Shown: positions 1 through 13,840, numbered from the stretch's first letter. The stretch is DNA of 48,369 bases from Rhizophlyctis rosea (GCA_027596075.1 JADGJC010000299.1:1-48369); one strand, 5' to 3'. Notes: a model not told the origin generated them from the sequence alone. Numbers and translations: made by a program.

Positions 1-3000
1 AATGCGATACAGTTTACTTCTTCTTTCCGTTTTCGTTTTTTCTTTCTCGGGAGAGCGGAGATATCGCTGAAAAGTCTGAAACACATAGATTTCGTATAGT
101 GGAAAACAATCAATGCCCCTCACATATGGAGTTGATGAAAGCAGCTATTGACCGATTGCGTTGCAGATATCTTGCACCCCTGTTAAATCGGATCCCTAGA
201 GTCACGCTTGAGGCGCCCATTTTCAACGCAACGGCCGTGGGTCTCGTCGAAAAGAAGGACGTGTTAAATCTCTGAGCATCACTGAGGATAAAAAAGACGT
301 TTTTGTCTCGTCGGAGTTATGGTACCCGGTCATTATGCATGCATGCTGCAATGCTAGATTGGGTCATAATTGATTGCCATTGATTATTTTTTGTCTACGA
401 TGCTCCACGTACGTGCCAACCCACTGATACTGCCTGTTAGCAACAATCTTGAAACATCTCGCCTAAGTTCATGCTGACATGCTTCAAGGGAGTCAAGAGC
501 ATGTGAACACGACTGTGAGCAGATTTCCTTCTTGATGCGTCTTGGGGCGGTTCACGCCAGACGTGGATGTAGCAGTCAGCATCCCTGACCGTGGCAAGGC
601 TCCTTATTGGTACATCGATGTTATTCCCAAATCCATCGAACGCGCAAACCAGAAAGTTTGACTTCTCCTGATAATATGGGTCAACAAGTCATGGAAGCGC
701 CGAACAAAGGGTCACTCCTTGGTGATGTTGTGATCGACCTCGGGCCGGTCGAGCAGTGGTATACAGCTCTTCGTTTACTGACAATTGACATGGTTGGATA
801 ATGACATGACACATCACAATGTTTTCCAGTTATTCCCATCACCTCCGTTGATGATTTCTGCACGTCCTGAACGCCTCTTTGATCGCTTACTCCCAGCAAT
901 CGTGTTTTCTCCCGGACAGTAGAACTTTGTACGCACGCTTCGTGAGCGTGCGTACAATGACTTGACTTCCGAGAAAGGTTGTAAGCACATATCATACCTG
1001 TGCAAACATCGGCATCCTCAAAGGAGCACACAGGCAGAAAGCGTGATTGGGAAAGTTGTGGTCCGGGCCAAGTGGCGCGACTCGAGCCACACGCGCAGAA
1101 ACTGGGAACAACAGCCTTTCGCGTCAATGTGAACGTGGGTTTTGTGTGGAATGAATGGAGTACAAGATGAAGATATGAGCGAAAGAAGTTCACTATCAAT
1201 GTAAGTTTTGCAACAAAATCGCGCAGTTGTCAGCATTTTGTTCATGCCAATGATGAGACCATGAGAAGTACTTCCTAGTTGTTGAACCCTTCCACGAGTT
1301 GGATGCTTTCGTTATTTACAGATTAGGTGGGCGAGAACTATGCACAGCTATATATACAAACATATGTATTCTATGTCTCCCCTTTGCGTTCTATCACTCG
1401 CTTTCGGAACCCAACCCTTCCTCCGTCTGGAAAATTCGTTTCAAGCTGAATGGCACAAGGGTATAAGTAGGTGCGGACATATTGTGTTCTATTATCTGCA
1501 GCAGGGATCTTGGAATCGTGGGAAAGTTTTTCGGGCGAACAGGGTTCTGGAGAGCAAGTGAAGGAAATGGCAGGATTTGCATGTGAATGGCATGTGGCAG
1601 CAGCAACAGGTCCATCTCCGATCGTCCGCATGTGTGCAACCTCCGTGCGACCCAGCCTCAAAGGGTCCATGTCGGTGCTCCGAACCTCCAACGCGATGCG
1701 TCTTGCCCGTTGAAGAATGTCAGATGTACGGTGACTTTGCCACCTGCAAAGTAACAGGTGGATTTGGATTGCGTTTTCTTTACCGTTCAGATAATTCTTT
1801 AACGAACCGACACTTGCCGCAACCAGGTACTACAACATCGGCCAAACTCGGTAAAAGAAGGCTCAAGGTCTTTTTCACGGGAATGTGTTGCTTTCATTGG
1901 AGGCGCGCATGCAATGCGGCCCTTCTGTCATGCCCAAGGTGCCAGCTATGTGTGCAAGCAGAGGTCAAACTGCTGTCATCCACGTGAAATGACGTGCCAC
2001 TCTTTAGACGTCCGGTTACAGAGCAAAGTGCAGGCAAAAAATTCAATCAATTTGACGGAATGGCGTCAGAACGGCCACAAAAGGAGGAAAGAATGATGGG
2101 TGCAATCCGTTTCCAGCAATACCAACATGCCGGACAATGCCGGCCTAGACCACTGTGAATGCAAACAAGCAACATTTGGTGATGATTCATATCGGTTGTT
2201 GGGACTTGGACCTTTGTGAGGGCTTTTGCAAGGAAGTCAGGAGGCGGATAGCACAAAGCATATGGTTAGTATACAGAGTTCAAGGATCGTTGGGCTTCTT
2301 TATCCTTCGTTTCATAAGACTTGATGCATGAGATCCGATGACTCTACCGATCCTCAAAAGTTCGTGTTCTCCTCCCATCACTGCTTCACTATGTTCGCCA
2401 CCCTGCTGAATTGGCAAGCTTCCTGTCACCCACCGCCGATGCATCCCTATTCGTCCGTCTGCCATCCCCTCCTCGTCCAATTCGACGTTCGCGGATTCTT
2501 GTTCGTCAGCAATCAAAGTCTCCGCTGCATCCTCGCCCACTCATTTTTTGTTAAACATTCCACGAAGGCACATACTCAGGCGATCATGTACCGTCGGTGG
2601 GGTTACCCATGTAGTAGCGAATTTGGTTACTCTTTGTGAGGATTGTGAAGGGAGGCTCGTCTTCGGGGATTGGGATTCTGCGCAGATACTCACGTCATGA
2701 AGCATAAAATAAGGAGTCAGGCGGCAGATGATGGGCGGCGCGCAGCTGTTTCGAGGGTGAGGTCTGTACTGATTACTCCTGTGACGGTGGGGTCTAGTTC
2801 GGCAAAGATCGTATAAGTTGCTGTTGGCGTGGTGGAGAGGTCCGGTGCGGGTGGAGGGGATATTGGTGGCATGTTTTGGCAGATGTCACTTTTTGGTTTT
2901 GTAAGAGCTTTGAGAAGTCAGGGAAATAGGAGGTGAGCGGGCAACGCCAGGGTGGAAAGTGCAAACTGGCCTGCAAGCTGCTGAAGGCGCACCGCGGATA

Positions 3001-4632
3001 CCCAGCTTGTCCGTGAACCACAGGCGATCAGTCAGGCAACCCTCTTAACCTTTCTTTTGTTGTGTAAATTGGGACATGTTGCATACCGTGTTCGTGGAAT
3101 ACACAGCTCGGGCCAGTGGCAGAGTGGCGCATCAGGTACTGAACTTGTAAGCGTTTATTTTTCTTCCCTTATAGCTCTTCGAACCCGTCAAGCATAATTC
3201 AAGACGATGCGATCGGGCCAATGGTATTTGCGCATCAGGATCACTTCAAGTTGGTGCACGCAAAAAGGAAGTCCGATCATGGCGACAGCATCAAACATGA
3301 CCAAACGCAACGACGCTGATACTCTACACGATCCTGGCGTAGCATGACCAGCATCGTCCATCTTCTACTGCAGGTAAGCGAGTTCGATAGATCTCCAAAA
3401 GAACAGCGAAAAAGTCATCTACCACTGATTGGGAGATTCCAGGACATCGACGCCCGCAGGTGATCTTTCAATGTTATGGACATCTCTGCACACTGTGCAG
3501 TTAATGATTGTGTTTTGTCGCAGATGAGATTGGATGGCGTGAATGCCGTTTGGGGATGGGACGGCACGCAAAAAGAATGCCAATTAAAATGTGAGATCAG
3601 CAGAAAGGCGGTTTTGATCGGCTCCCCCCTTGGAGTAAATCCAGTTTCCACGAGCTGTGCGACAAACCTCATAATGCATCATGCTTGGCCATAAGCAGCT
3701 CAAATGGGATCATTGGTTTAAACTGTACAGAGTCAAGAAGTTTGGGACTGCCTTTACCTCGGAAGGGCCCACTTCCGGCAACTTTGGAAGATCGTTGTTC
3801 TTGCGTTTCACGATTTGTGATTGTTTGTACTTACCAGGCAGAATGTTTTTCGGACTACGGACGCCTATTCGTCTTGCTGCCCAGTGATTGCAAACACTGT
3901 CAAATCGTGTCCTGTTACGGCAGCAACGCACGGCTTCCGATTGCCGATTTCCATTGAAGTTTATATAGCACTGAATAGTGGATGATTGCAACTCTTTGAG
4001 CTTTGTCATAGTAGGATCAACAAATCCACGGCCCCATCGCAGGGCCAAAGGCCGCGACCGTACGGCTTTGAATAAGAATCTGTCTGGCAAGGTCAAGCAG
4101 ACGTACAGTCAAAGAACGCTACGTAGACAGGTTGACGTATGGCAATTCATGCACCGAATATAGCACGCTTTTCCCCCTCAGTCTGGAAGTGACGTCAAGG
4201 ATTTACTCCTCGCGGAAGAGAAAATGAAGAACCTGACCAGTCTTTTGTATTCCGGCGCGAAAGTTCAGCTGATCATTTGTACCGTCCTCAACGTAGTCGC
4301 AAAATCATGGACTATTTGTCCATCCATGTAAATGCAGTGTGAATCGGTTGCGATCTCGTACCTTGATATATTACAAGGTTCCACTTCATCACCACCACAC
4401 TCCATAACTACGCAACAAACGAAAATGCATTTAACTTGTTGATATTACTTCGCGTGTATACATATTACATTGAATTGACATCAACTAATGTTACTAATGA
4501 GAAAGCTAAATACTATATTATTCTCCAGCAAATATGTTCCCCGGTACTATGTTAACCCTGCAATCGCTTTTCCTGAATGGCTATCAACCCCAACCCGATG
4601 CAACCCCACCGGCAACCGATCCTCCGAATTCT
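1..4632. other. spacer without a supported gene
   Basis: I see no reading frame with family motifs or a convincing exon chain here. The open stretches are short, overlap each other on both strands and lack recognisable domains. One perfect hairpin (927-957) is listed separately. A minus-strand stretch around 1400-1760 reads openly after an AG acceptor but could not be tied to other exons. Confidence 0.5.
927..957. repeat. perfect 12-bp inverted repeat (hairpin)
   Basis: TTGTACGCACGC is followed by a 7-nt loop and its exact reverse complement GCGTGCGTACAA. The hairpin stands alone in spacer DNA. It is one of several GC-rich palindromes in the window's non-coding DNA. Function is unknown. Confidence 0.75.
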
Positions 4633-6532
4633 CTAGTACGCAAACCTAAAATCCAACCTCTTATTTCCCAACGCCTTATTCTCCTTCAAGTACGCCACCT
4701 GCTCCTGGACCGTCATCTTCTTCCATTGTGCTTCCTTCCACGCGTTCCGCCTAATGAAATACACCCTCATCAAAATGAAGAGGAAGAAGTTAAGTACCGC
4801 AACACCCAGCAAGATCCTGTTCCCCCGATGGTAATATGGTTTGTCGTCGTCGAGATAGATATTGGATCCGATGATACCTCCAGCTTGACAGGACATATTG
4901 TAAAGTGCTGATGCGATGGTACGGGTCCGTACGCTTCCGGCGTTCCGAGACGTCCATGCAACGACCACGGCGTGCATGTAGGGGAAGCCGACCAACATGG
5001 TAAGAACCGTCCACCGAATCCAGACAGAAGCCGTATCGGGGATCAGGATGAGGATAGTGAGGAAGACGATACCGTACGCTTGGAGGAACATCAAGAACCC
5101 AGTCTTATCGTTGTACCGCTCCGACATACGCGTCCAGAAGAGGAGTTGAAGAATGAAGAGGATCGAAGAAGGGACGGTGAGGAGTGTGGTCGTATACGTG
5201 TCATATTGCATGGCGCGAATCGTGAGTGTGAGGTACGACGCGGGCGGATGGAATGGTAGCCAGCAGATTAGGCCGATAAGGTAGATAAACCACAGGTCGT
5301 AATCCCCCAACGTCTTCCACACCTTCCTCGGCGTCAATCCCTGGCGATTATGCATGTCCCCCTTTGACGGATCATCTCTCAGAATCCTCGTAACCATAAT
5401 CTTCTCTTCCCGTTCTGAGAACCACCCCTCCTTGCCGCGGAAGGGGGAAGCCGTTTGGGTTGGAGATGGGGTGAGGTAGAAGTAGGAAATGATGCCAATG
5501 AGGGCTGTGAGACCGCCTTCGAGGGCGAAGAGCCAGCGCCAGCCTTCCCAGCCATGGACGCCGCGGAGACGGAGGATGCCGAAGGCGAGGAAGGCGGATG
5601 CGATTTGGGTTAGCATGTAGGAGGTCCAGAACCAGGAGAGGCGGATGGGGAGTTCCTGGTTTTTGTTGGAGGGGAGGGTGTAAGTTTCGTGATTTGTCAT
5701 CATGAATCTCCAGCACGATCAGAAAGTGATTGAATTACATACCTTATTTTTATAGAAATACGTCAAATACAACACCACATCAGGTATGAACCCACCCTCC
5801 AACAACCCCAACAACCCACGCGTAGCAAAGAAACTTGCACGTCCGTTAATCCATCCCTGTGCTGTGGCGACGATACTCCAAAGCACCATTTGGATCGGAA
5901 TCCACTTGTCCGGTCCGAGGCGCTTGGAGATCATTTGGGAGGGGAGTTCGGCGCAGAGGAAGCAGAGGAGGTTGATGGTTTGACCGTAGTTGTAGTCGTT
6001 GGTTGTGAACTTGTTGTCGGTTAGGAAGTTGTCTGCTAAGGCTTGGCCTGGATGGGGGAGGGAGGGGGGTCAGAAGTTGAGGGAGGGGGTGGGATGGAAT
6101 GGGGGGGGAACGGGAGAGTATCTGTCTGACGTACCGATGTTACCGCGATCGAGTTGGAGTGCGAAAAACATGAGGCATACGAAGGACATGATTCGGTAGT
6201 CGATTTTGCGGACGAGTCTATCGGCGGAAAGCCAATTCCAAACCCATCGCGGCGTCAGCTAAACGACTCCCATATCACACCACGCCACCACAATAGGCAT
6301 ACCTCTTCTCCTCATCAACCTCCCAAACCATCTTCGGGTCAAAGCGGTGCTTCCCCTCATAGTCGTCACGAGGCTGGTAATGTTCCGCAAGTTCCTCATC
6401 GTCAAAGACGTTGATGTCGGAGAAGTTGACGGTGTCTTTGTCCTTTTTGATGTAGGGCGGCGGTGGGGTAGGTTCAAGGGTTTTGGAGATTTCCGCGACG
6501 CGGATCACATCCGGGTTGTGGTTTTCTGACAT
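4633..6532 (-). CDS. MFS transporter, anion:cation symporter (Dal5/Tna1-like) family
   Basis: This is a predicted plasma-membrane permease of about 546 residues, within the usual 500-550 range of the fungal anion:cation symporter family (allantoate, nicotinate, pantothenate and similar organic anions). The proposed exons are 6532-6303, 6217-6135, 6047-5743 and 5655-4633, joined by 85-87 bp GT-AG introns; the frame is kept at every junction. Splicing gives [13 protein letters not shown] just before the first membrane span, then LQLDRGNIG, the DRxNIG motif after TM1 typical of this family. Exon 3 carries TM2-TM4 with a [12 protein letters not shown] segment, and exon 4 the remaining spans with a hydrophilic central loop. 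I chose ATG 6532 because its context is good (CTACCATGTC) and it precedes a typical hydrophilic N-terminus. An in-frame ATG at 6637 would add 35 low-complexity residues. The substrate cannot be read from sequence. Confidence 0.9.
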
Positions 6533-8322
6533 GGTAGAATGGTCCGATGGAAGGAAACTAGGAAGAGGTCTACGAAGGACGTGGGGAAGGGAGACAGGGA
6601 TGGACGGACTGGAGGATTGAGAGGGGACGGGAGACATGTGTGTGGGGCTTTTAAGGGAGCAAGTGCGGTATAGCTATACGAAAATCGTGACTGATGTGCC
6701 ATCTTTTTGGATGTCGCGCAATCTGTCGTACGATTGAAGGCGGAGGTATGTTTTCACGTCTGTCTTGCCGATCATCTCTCACATTGAACGCTGCCGGTCT
6801 TAGCTTAAGAAGAGATTGCTGGCCACAATGGGCGCAATCGGTCGCAATGCGCCAAGGGCAAACTTCGGTGATTTACTCCATGGCTTAGTGACACCAAGCG
6901 GGAGGCTCAGGCTCGTCTGAAGCCAGCTAGATCCCTGGCCATTTGGCAATGGCAGAAGCTGAAGGTGGTTGACGTCTAAGCGTCCCAACATCACGTTGCG
7001 CACGGCCCCATGCAAAGCGTGTCCGGAGGATGATTGACGCATACGCGTCCCAACTTTTCGTGACAGCCTTTGATTTGAAACGACGCTCTCCAGCTTATCA
7101 CATCAGGTGGGTTGCTGCAGGATCGGCGATGTAAGGATCAAGAGTCACCTGAGATGGCTAACATGAATATGCGTGTACAATCAAATGGATGAAGTTGAAT
7201 GTGGGTGGTGGATGTCTTTCCGAACCAACCAAACCAGGCTCCGGATCGGAGCAACGCGGTCAACAAACTCGTGGGGGAGGGAGACAGGTTCATTCACGGG
7301 GGAGGGGGGGAGCTATTGGTTGTGGTGATGGAGCATTCGGTGAAGGTTTCTGACTTCCTCAATGGAAAAGACTGGGTGGAATATGTGGAAAGTTGAGGGT
7401 GTGGAGTGTGTTGCGTGATCCAGTCCCAACATGATCAACGCGTTTGCCTAGGAATACTAACCAAAACTGTGCCACCAGTCCCATTGCTTCAATAAGCCAC
7501 ATATGGCACAATTCTTCTCCTTCAGCGTTGACTTGCAATGAGCTATGCAACATTCTTGCACTTGCAGCTGAACCCAAACTGCTGCCGGAAGCAAGAGCAG
7601 AAAGATAAGAATAGGGAACACAGCCTCCCATTATCTTGCATGTCACTCCATGGCGTAAATCACCCTCGACGAAGAGCGAGAATATAATGAATTCTGTGAT
7701 ACCTATCTTTGTTCCTGATTTTCGGAGCTCCCAACAACTTTCAAGCGCCTCAAATGGAGCATCCGGTCGTCCTAAATCTGGTCGCAGGCGCTACGTCCAA
7801 ACGAGCGAGCCGTCGCAAACGGCACCCTAACCACAAGGAAGAGCATGGGTCCTCATTGTGCTATGTCAACGGGGAGTCGGTACGCCGCCGATACGAATGG
7901 ATGTGAACACCCTATAATGTCAAACTTTTTCTACGCTGATCTTGACAGCATCTTCGATAACTTTGAACATTCAGTGGCTGTCATGGTGAATACGAACCTC
8001 TACTATACATCCCATTGTCCTCACCCCTTTAGTCTTGCATGCCCCATCTCAACTTTAAGATATGGGAGATAGCAAAATTGGGATGGCGGTGGATATGTAG
8101 GCAGTTGCAAATCGTAAGACTTGTAGAGATTGGGCGCATTAGACAAATCGACACCTCCCAACGCTTTATCAATGCCTCTCATACAATCTTTTGTACAAAA
8201 ACTCGGAACCTCCACCACGCTGAATTTACCGTGCTGATCGTGCTGCGGTGTCTGTCTGTGTTGAAAAATCCGAAAGATCCATCACTTCAAATAAGGATGT
8301 TCTGATGTTTTCTTTGTCATTG

Positions 8323-8360
8323 GTCATTTTTTACTCTTGAAGTCATTTTTTACTCTTGAA
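8323..8360. repeat. 19-bp direct tandem repeat, two copies
   Basis: GTCATTTTTTACTCTTGAA occurs twice head to tail, followed by a degenerate third start (GTCTAATTCCTCCTGAA). It is a small local duplication in spacer DNA with no visible role. Confidence 0.85.
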
Positions 8361-11300
8361 GTCTAATTCCTCCTGAAGTCTAAAATGTTAACACTTGATC
8401 CGTCAACAAGTGATCCGACGTTATGGTGTGGACATCATGAGCTTCTGTTCAAGCAAAATATCTGGCGACCAACCTTCAAGCGTGGCTACAGCCCCCATGT
8501 TGGTCTGTCCTTCAGATGTTCAGTGCAATGTACGAAAGGATTCGCTGCACCGATCTTCGAGGAAAGACTTCCATGTGCTGTCTCCCAACAATTTTGCAAG
8601 TATCTTTAATGCTCTCTCCAAAGCTCAAAGCTATGGACTGGGATTTAGGGCGGCAGTATCAAAGTTCATCAATCGGACCACCAACCATAGCTATGATAAT
8701 GTGTCATTCCCAACATTATCGGCTGAGGAATAGGCTTACAGGGAACATCCCCGCTGGAGGGTCCTGGAGGGAATTTTCATTCTTCTCTGTTTCACTTCTA
8801 TACGGGACCGCGGCTGTTTTTCCTTTTTTGTGGACCAGCGGTGACGAGGAGCAGCTGGTTAGTCCCGACAAAATCGTATCAAAGGGAGTCACCATCCAAT
8901 GGTACCACCATAAGCACTGTAGACCATCAACTTACTCGTCAACGCATGGCTCAAAACAAAAAGCGTCAGATGAGTTCAAAATGTGCGTTCTCTAGGCTTG
9001 CCATGATCGTAATGGCTGTTTCCCTTTTTGACTGGATAGAATATAAACCACTAGTCTTTGTGGAGGAGGATGGCCATTCAGGCGCAGTGAACATAAAGAA
9101 ATGTAAGGATGAAGGGAAGGATGCCTGCAACATCCCCCTATTCTCCATGTCGCCTACAAGAACAGAAAACAACCAAACAAAAAGTAGCTACCGAATCGTC
9201 TCTTACACCAAACATAAAGTGAGATTCCCATCACGGATGGCCTCGAGCATGATCCGTAGCAATTGAGATCCACCCACTTGCCCAGGGATTTGAGCATCTA
9301 GAGTTAGGTGAAAACCGCGAAAAGAATGACAGAGTCGGAGGATGCTTGATTTTGCTGACAACCCTCTTGTGGAATGCCACAGACAAGGAAGGATGAGAAT
9401 GGTGCAGGTTATGGTTTGAGAAGGGGAAATAGGGAATGACGCCATTGCTTGTATCGTCAAACTTCTGTTTGGTTTGTTCATTTGACAGTCATGGTACATC
9501 TGCGACTGATTGCATGAAGGCGGAGGATGAGAAGGGTCTGACATTGAGAAACATCGAAATCTTCGGATTGCCACGATCCAATTTGCTTGGTTTTAGAATT
9601 TGCTTGGTTTTGCGGGTTTCCTTTTTCCTGTCGGGTGACCATGATGACGGTCATTGAGTGTAGGGCCAAGGTGCTCGCTGACCAGTCAAGAAAGGCAGGT
9701 GTGTCATCAATCAGCGGCAACGGGACGTATGTGATGATGCTCCAAAGCAATTTGAGGCTGGGTAAGATTGTGACTATCGTTCCGAGGGCGTTTCAAGAGA
9801 CCAGATCATCGGGACAGAGCTGGGTGTTTCATCTTGAATTCCATGTATTTGTTTTTCTATCGAGACAAGAAGGGCGAACAAAAATGATGGTCCATTGAGC
9901 GACTTGGATCCACGGACGTTTGAAGTCCCGTGTCGTCTTCCCCCATGGACAGGAGTTGCGGAGCATAAAATCGCCTTAGGCGATCCACTCTGCAAACTTC
10001 ACTATTGGCGCAGAAGAGGTTTGTCCATCCGTTGCGGATACACAGGAAAGGTTGAAGTATAGTGGCGGCAGTCGGCCTTCCCGACGGCCACGCAGAATGG
10101 CTTCGATCTCATGTGCAGACACCACGCCCTTTTTGCGCGAAAGTGAACACACTATCAGATTTTCCAACTAGAAGTGCTAGAGGTTGCTCTTGCCTCATAG
10201 CAAATGAAGACGGACCCAATCGAAGATATGAGCTGGCGACACAAACCAGGGTATTACAGCAAGATTTTGTGAGATTATCTCATATCAAATCCAATTCGTG
10301 ATTGGCTGGTAGTCTTTTTTTTTACGCTATCTAGGGAAAGGAACCTGACAATCTGAAAGTATGACATACCAATGGGATCCTGTGATGAAAAGGCAAGATG
10401 GCTTTGCGGGTGTAATTGGTCTCGGTCAAATCCTTTTGGAGGGACCGTTTCAGTTTGGTTCAGATAAAGCTCCGGTAGCCAAAAACTTATGTCAAGCGGA
10501 AAGGTGAAGAGTGGATATATGTGTGCATGATGCTGCACCTCAGACGCCATGACTCATAATACGAAGCCTATCGGCAGGAATAAAATAGGTAAGTCATACT
10601 CAAAAAGAAGTTGCAATGGCGTTGCAAATCATTTGACCAGCTGGTTGAGGTAAGAATGGATTATGGGCAGGGGCACAGTCACGTCAATCACGTGTTCGGG
10701 CAAAGTCTGAAACTTGCTGGCAGCTGGAGATTACGATCGCACCAGTCCCCCGCCCCTCTTTCCTTTTCGTCGGTTGTAAAACTGGTCATGATTAAGGTCA
10801 AAATTGTATAGCTGTCCGTTCAAGGAAGAGTGTTCCGCAGAGAATGCAGGTATCTGCTTTTGAAGTTGGTGAATCTGGCGACCGCGTGCGCATTTAGGGA
10901 CTTCTGTTCTGACTGCCTTCCAAGCCATGCCCACATCGGTTTTGGTACCCTGACTCGTGAATATCGAAAATTCGAAGGAAGGGAGAAAAAGATATGAGAT
11001 TCGTTTGATAGTACTTGTTGGAATACACAAAACTTGCGGTTGCCGTGTACGATCAAGCTGGCCACTTTTCGCCTTTCCATGTATCAAAAGCACATCCACA
11101 TTGTCGTCTTTGGCACCTTCTTTTTCGCAATCTTCCTCCTCTTGAAGGGTAACTAGGGTCATTCCGACTTCATTCATGTGGGTGCCGTCGATTTTGAAGG
11201 CAGAGAGGGCGGTCAAATGCAAAGGACTCAGAATGGAAAACTGTTAGAGATCCAAAAGAGGCGCCTACATTCAAGGCCCTCGATAAGGAAAGCTTCTAAC

Positions 11301-12345
11301 CTCAAATGTAATCTTCATACCTAACTTCAATTTGCTCGACCCTTGCCCGTTTCGGATTGAAACGTTCAATAACTTTCAATCAAGATAACAGTCCATGCAA
11401 AACATCATGATCTGCTTCGCCTTGCCTGAGCGCCAAGCATAATATCAGCCATCGACGGAAGAGCGCATTTCCCTTTAGACATGTTCAAACTCTTTTGACC
11501 ATCGTCTGAAAAAAGAACACAATCGACATTGAAGGTTACGGGAAGGCCATGATGGCAAACATAATCACGCATCTCTCCACTGTGGGACTATTTGTTGATT
11601 TTGTCATCGGAGACATTTAGTACCAGGCAAAGCGAAAAGGCTGGAGTACTCACTGTTAATCATCATTGTGTACATGCTAACCGCACACCATCACTATTTT
11701 TAAATTCTACCCAGGCAGACAGAAGATGTGTGGTATATCGCGTCCGCACTCGATTCTTTCCGTGGGGAAAGAGAAAGTTTGATGTCAAATCCTCCAAATT
11801 TTGAAACAAATATTCGCCGTTCTTTCAAATTCTGTTACGAAACACAAGACGGTCATATGTGCTTTCCGTGATGCTCGAGGCAAGATGAAGTGAAGTACGT
11901 GACTGGTTTGTGCTATTTCTTTTTGTCTATATCAACTTTCATGAAGGCATCCTCAACTCTCTTCTCTTCATTCGCCGTGTTCAATCAGGCACTTCAAAAA
12001 GTTCATCAACATCATTGAGGGAGTGAATGTATGGAAAAGAGTGACATCTCATGCAAAACGAATCATGAAGTTTTCCAGCGTCAGATGAGTCAAGATATGA
12101 TTCCCAATGCTAGTTTTCGAATTTGGCTCTATTCCCTTCTATCTTCAAATTTTAAGTTGTCCTCATGAGATTTACGAAACAAAATATGAGTCATACCACA
12201 TCTCTCAGTTCCTCATACGGACCATTGTCAGTCATCAATGAAAAACAACCCTTACTCAAATGATGCGATCTTTCGATGCGTATCATCATCTCAAAATGGA
12301 ATTATCGCTGTTGAGAAACCTAATTTTTTGCTACCGTTCCCCATC

Positions 12346-12376
12346 ATGCACGGATCGGGACGATCGGTTCGTGCAT
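12346..12376. repeat. imperfect hairpin
   Basis: ATGCACG-GATCG pairs with CGATCGGTTCGTGCAT across a 3-nt loop, with a 4-nt bulge on one side. It is another GC-rich palindrome in spacer DNA. Confidence 0.5.
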
Positions 12377-12723
12377 TTGTGGGCAAAATAATATCTAGAG
12401 TGGTTGTTGGACATTTTCTGTGACCCATCATGGTTTTGATGAGCAGCCACCCAATCTTGCCACCAACTAAAGATGCAGCAACCAAAGATTACAACCACCT
12501 TCAATTCTTTGATTGAGGCATCGATACTCCTGGTATGCCTGCGTTGATGCTCCCTTTTGCAATTGTGTGGAGGTTTTGATGCTGTGAAATCACAGAATAA
12601 ACAAAGACCCTGTCTCGATGCGCACTAGCTTTGGTAAGCCGAACCAATAAGCAGTTGGCTTGTGCGGTGGCACAATCACCTTACCCTTGAATCTCTCCGA
12701 ACGGTTGTGGTTGCTTTCATTCA

Positions 12724-13138
12724 TTACCATTCCCTTTTCGGCCTTTTGTAATTGCACAAAAAAAGCCCGACATAATCAATTTGCAGTATCGAGTATATTT
12801 TTCCATTTACATGCGTCCTACCAATGTAGTGCAAGGACCTCTTCAAAGCATACAACTCCTGCTCATAACATAGCTTCCCCGCACACACCCAAAACCGACA
12901 CCGAATATGCTCCGCGAAGTCCACAGCAACAACACTCGTCGAACAGGATACATCATTGGCTTTCAACACCCTCCAATATCTCTAACGTCCCCATCCAATC
13001 CTACAAGTTAATGACTCCGAAAAGGATTTGAACCCTCCTCGCACACAGCGCATCAAACAACAGCCGGTGCAAGTCCCCCACCGGGACCAGAGCCAATTGG
13101 TCATGTACCAATAAGAGCCTTACCTTGGGGAGGGACAT
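12724..13138 (-). CDS. possible small two-exon protein, no known family
   Basis: ATG at 13138 begins MSLPK, followed by a strong donor (AAG|GTAAGG at 13123). A 142-bp intron ends at CGTTAG (12982), and exon 2 (12981-12724) continues in phase, starting RYWRVLKANDV, for about 90 residues in total. Exon 2 is cysteine-containing (CRFWVCAGKLCYEQ) and ends in a hydrophobic stretch. The intron has a TTAAC branch-like site. No family is recognised. The main support is the good donor and acceptor joining two in-phase open segments; without transcripts this may be chance. Confidence 0.3.
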
Positions 13139-13515
13139 ACAACGAAAGGAAATAGTGGGGAGATGAGAGGGATAATACACAGGGAAGGGGCAACCGGGGG
13201 GAATAAATCCTACAAGCCAAGATCTGGTCCTTCTACAGCATGTATCCGTGCACACTCGGGCATGGAAAGCTGTTTCACCACACGAACATGGTGCCAGGAA
13301 ACCAACAGATCGTCAGCCAAAGACACACACCTCGACATCCACCACGTTGAAAGAAATGAGGTCTTGATAACGTTTTCGAATCATCCCAAATCCACAAGAT
13401 CCTCGGTCTCTCTGCAGCGGAACACCCTTGCGATCTATGCAAGGGTAGCTGCTTACACCAATTTGCGGTGCCAGAAACCTGACCTTGGGACTTGATCATC
13501 GACTTGGAGGAAGTC

Positions 13516-13642
13516 AACCTTGGCGGCAGCATCGTGGATTGTCCCGATCTCTGCCAGTAGATCCCCGCTAGGTGCTACGCCGACTACCGGAATAGACCCC
13601 CTCCCAAGAAGGGAGGACGCAGTGATGCTTGCCGCTAGGTTG
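13516..13642. repeat. structured element, copy 1 (100-nt core 13529-13628 in palindromic arms)
   Basis: The core runs from GCATCGTGG to CAGTGATGC. It contains a perfect GATCT/AGATC stem (13546-13563), a CCG/CGG hairpin with loop ACTAC (13580-13590) and a CCTCCC/GGGAGG hairpin with loop AAGAA (13600-13616). The core ends GCATC and GATGC pair with each other. The pairing continues into flanks (AACCT..GCGGCA against TTGCCGC..AGGTT) that are not shared with copy 2. It could be a structured RNA, a hairpin mobile element or a degenerate repeat. The minus strand is open through the core, but the differences between the copies are not concentrated at third codon positions. Confidence 0.65.
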
Positions 13643-13840
13643 CAACCCTTCTCATTTCCGTGGTGGATGGAGGTTCTTGAATAAAGCCGAAGAGAAATCG
13701 ACAGAGTCGAACTACAAAGCTGGTGGGGAAAGACCGTTCCTTTCCCCCGTCCTTACCAAAGTGCTGCGGAGCTACAACGCACTCTGATGCCGGGTGCAGA
13801 GCAACAACCGACGAGAGATACGCTTCGCCCCGCGCGCGAC

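Larger units (their letters stand above)
6533..12723. other. long spacer without a supported gene
   Basis: About 6 kb with no recognisable protein family, rRNA or tRNA. Open frames are short and mutually overlapping. It contains a 19-bp tandem duplication (8323-8360) and a bulged hairpin (12346-12376), both listed. The first ~100 bases are probably the promoter and 5' leader of the transporter gene to the left. Confidence 0.5.

Noticed and set aside
1394..1760. Possible minus-strand exon after a TTTGCAG acceptor (ILQRARRIALEVRSTDMDPL)
   Set aside because: It reads like protein locally, but no donor, partner exon or family could be found.
10731..11177. 148-residue minus-strand open frame starting MNEVGMTLVTLQEEED
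   Set aside because: No family, no splice partners and unremarkable composition; most likely chance.
12990..13110. tRNA-like 3' half on the minus strand (GGGTTCAAATCC with a TCGGAGT end)
   Set aside because: No matching 5' acceptor strand (ACTCCGA or similar), D-arm or anticodon arm lies at a workable distance. The segment falls inside the proposed intron of the small gene.
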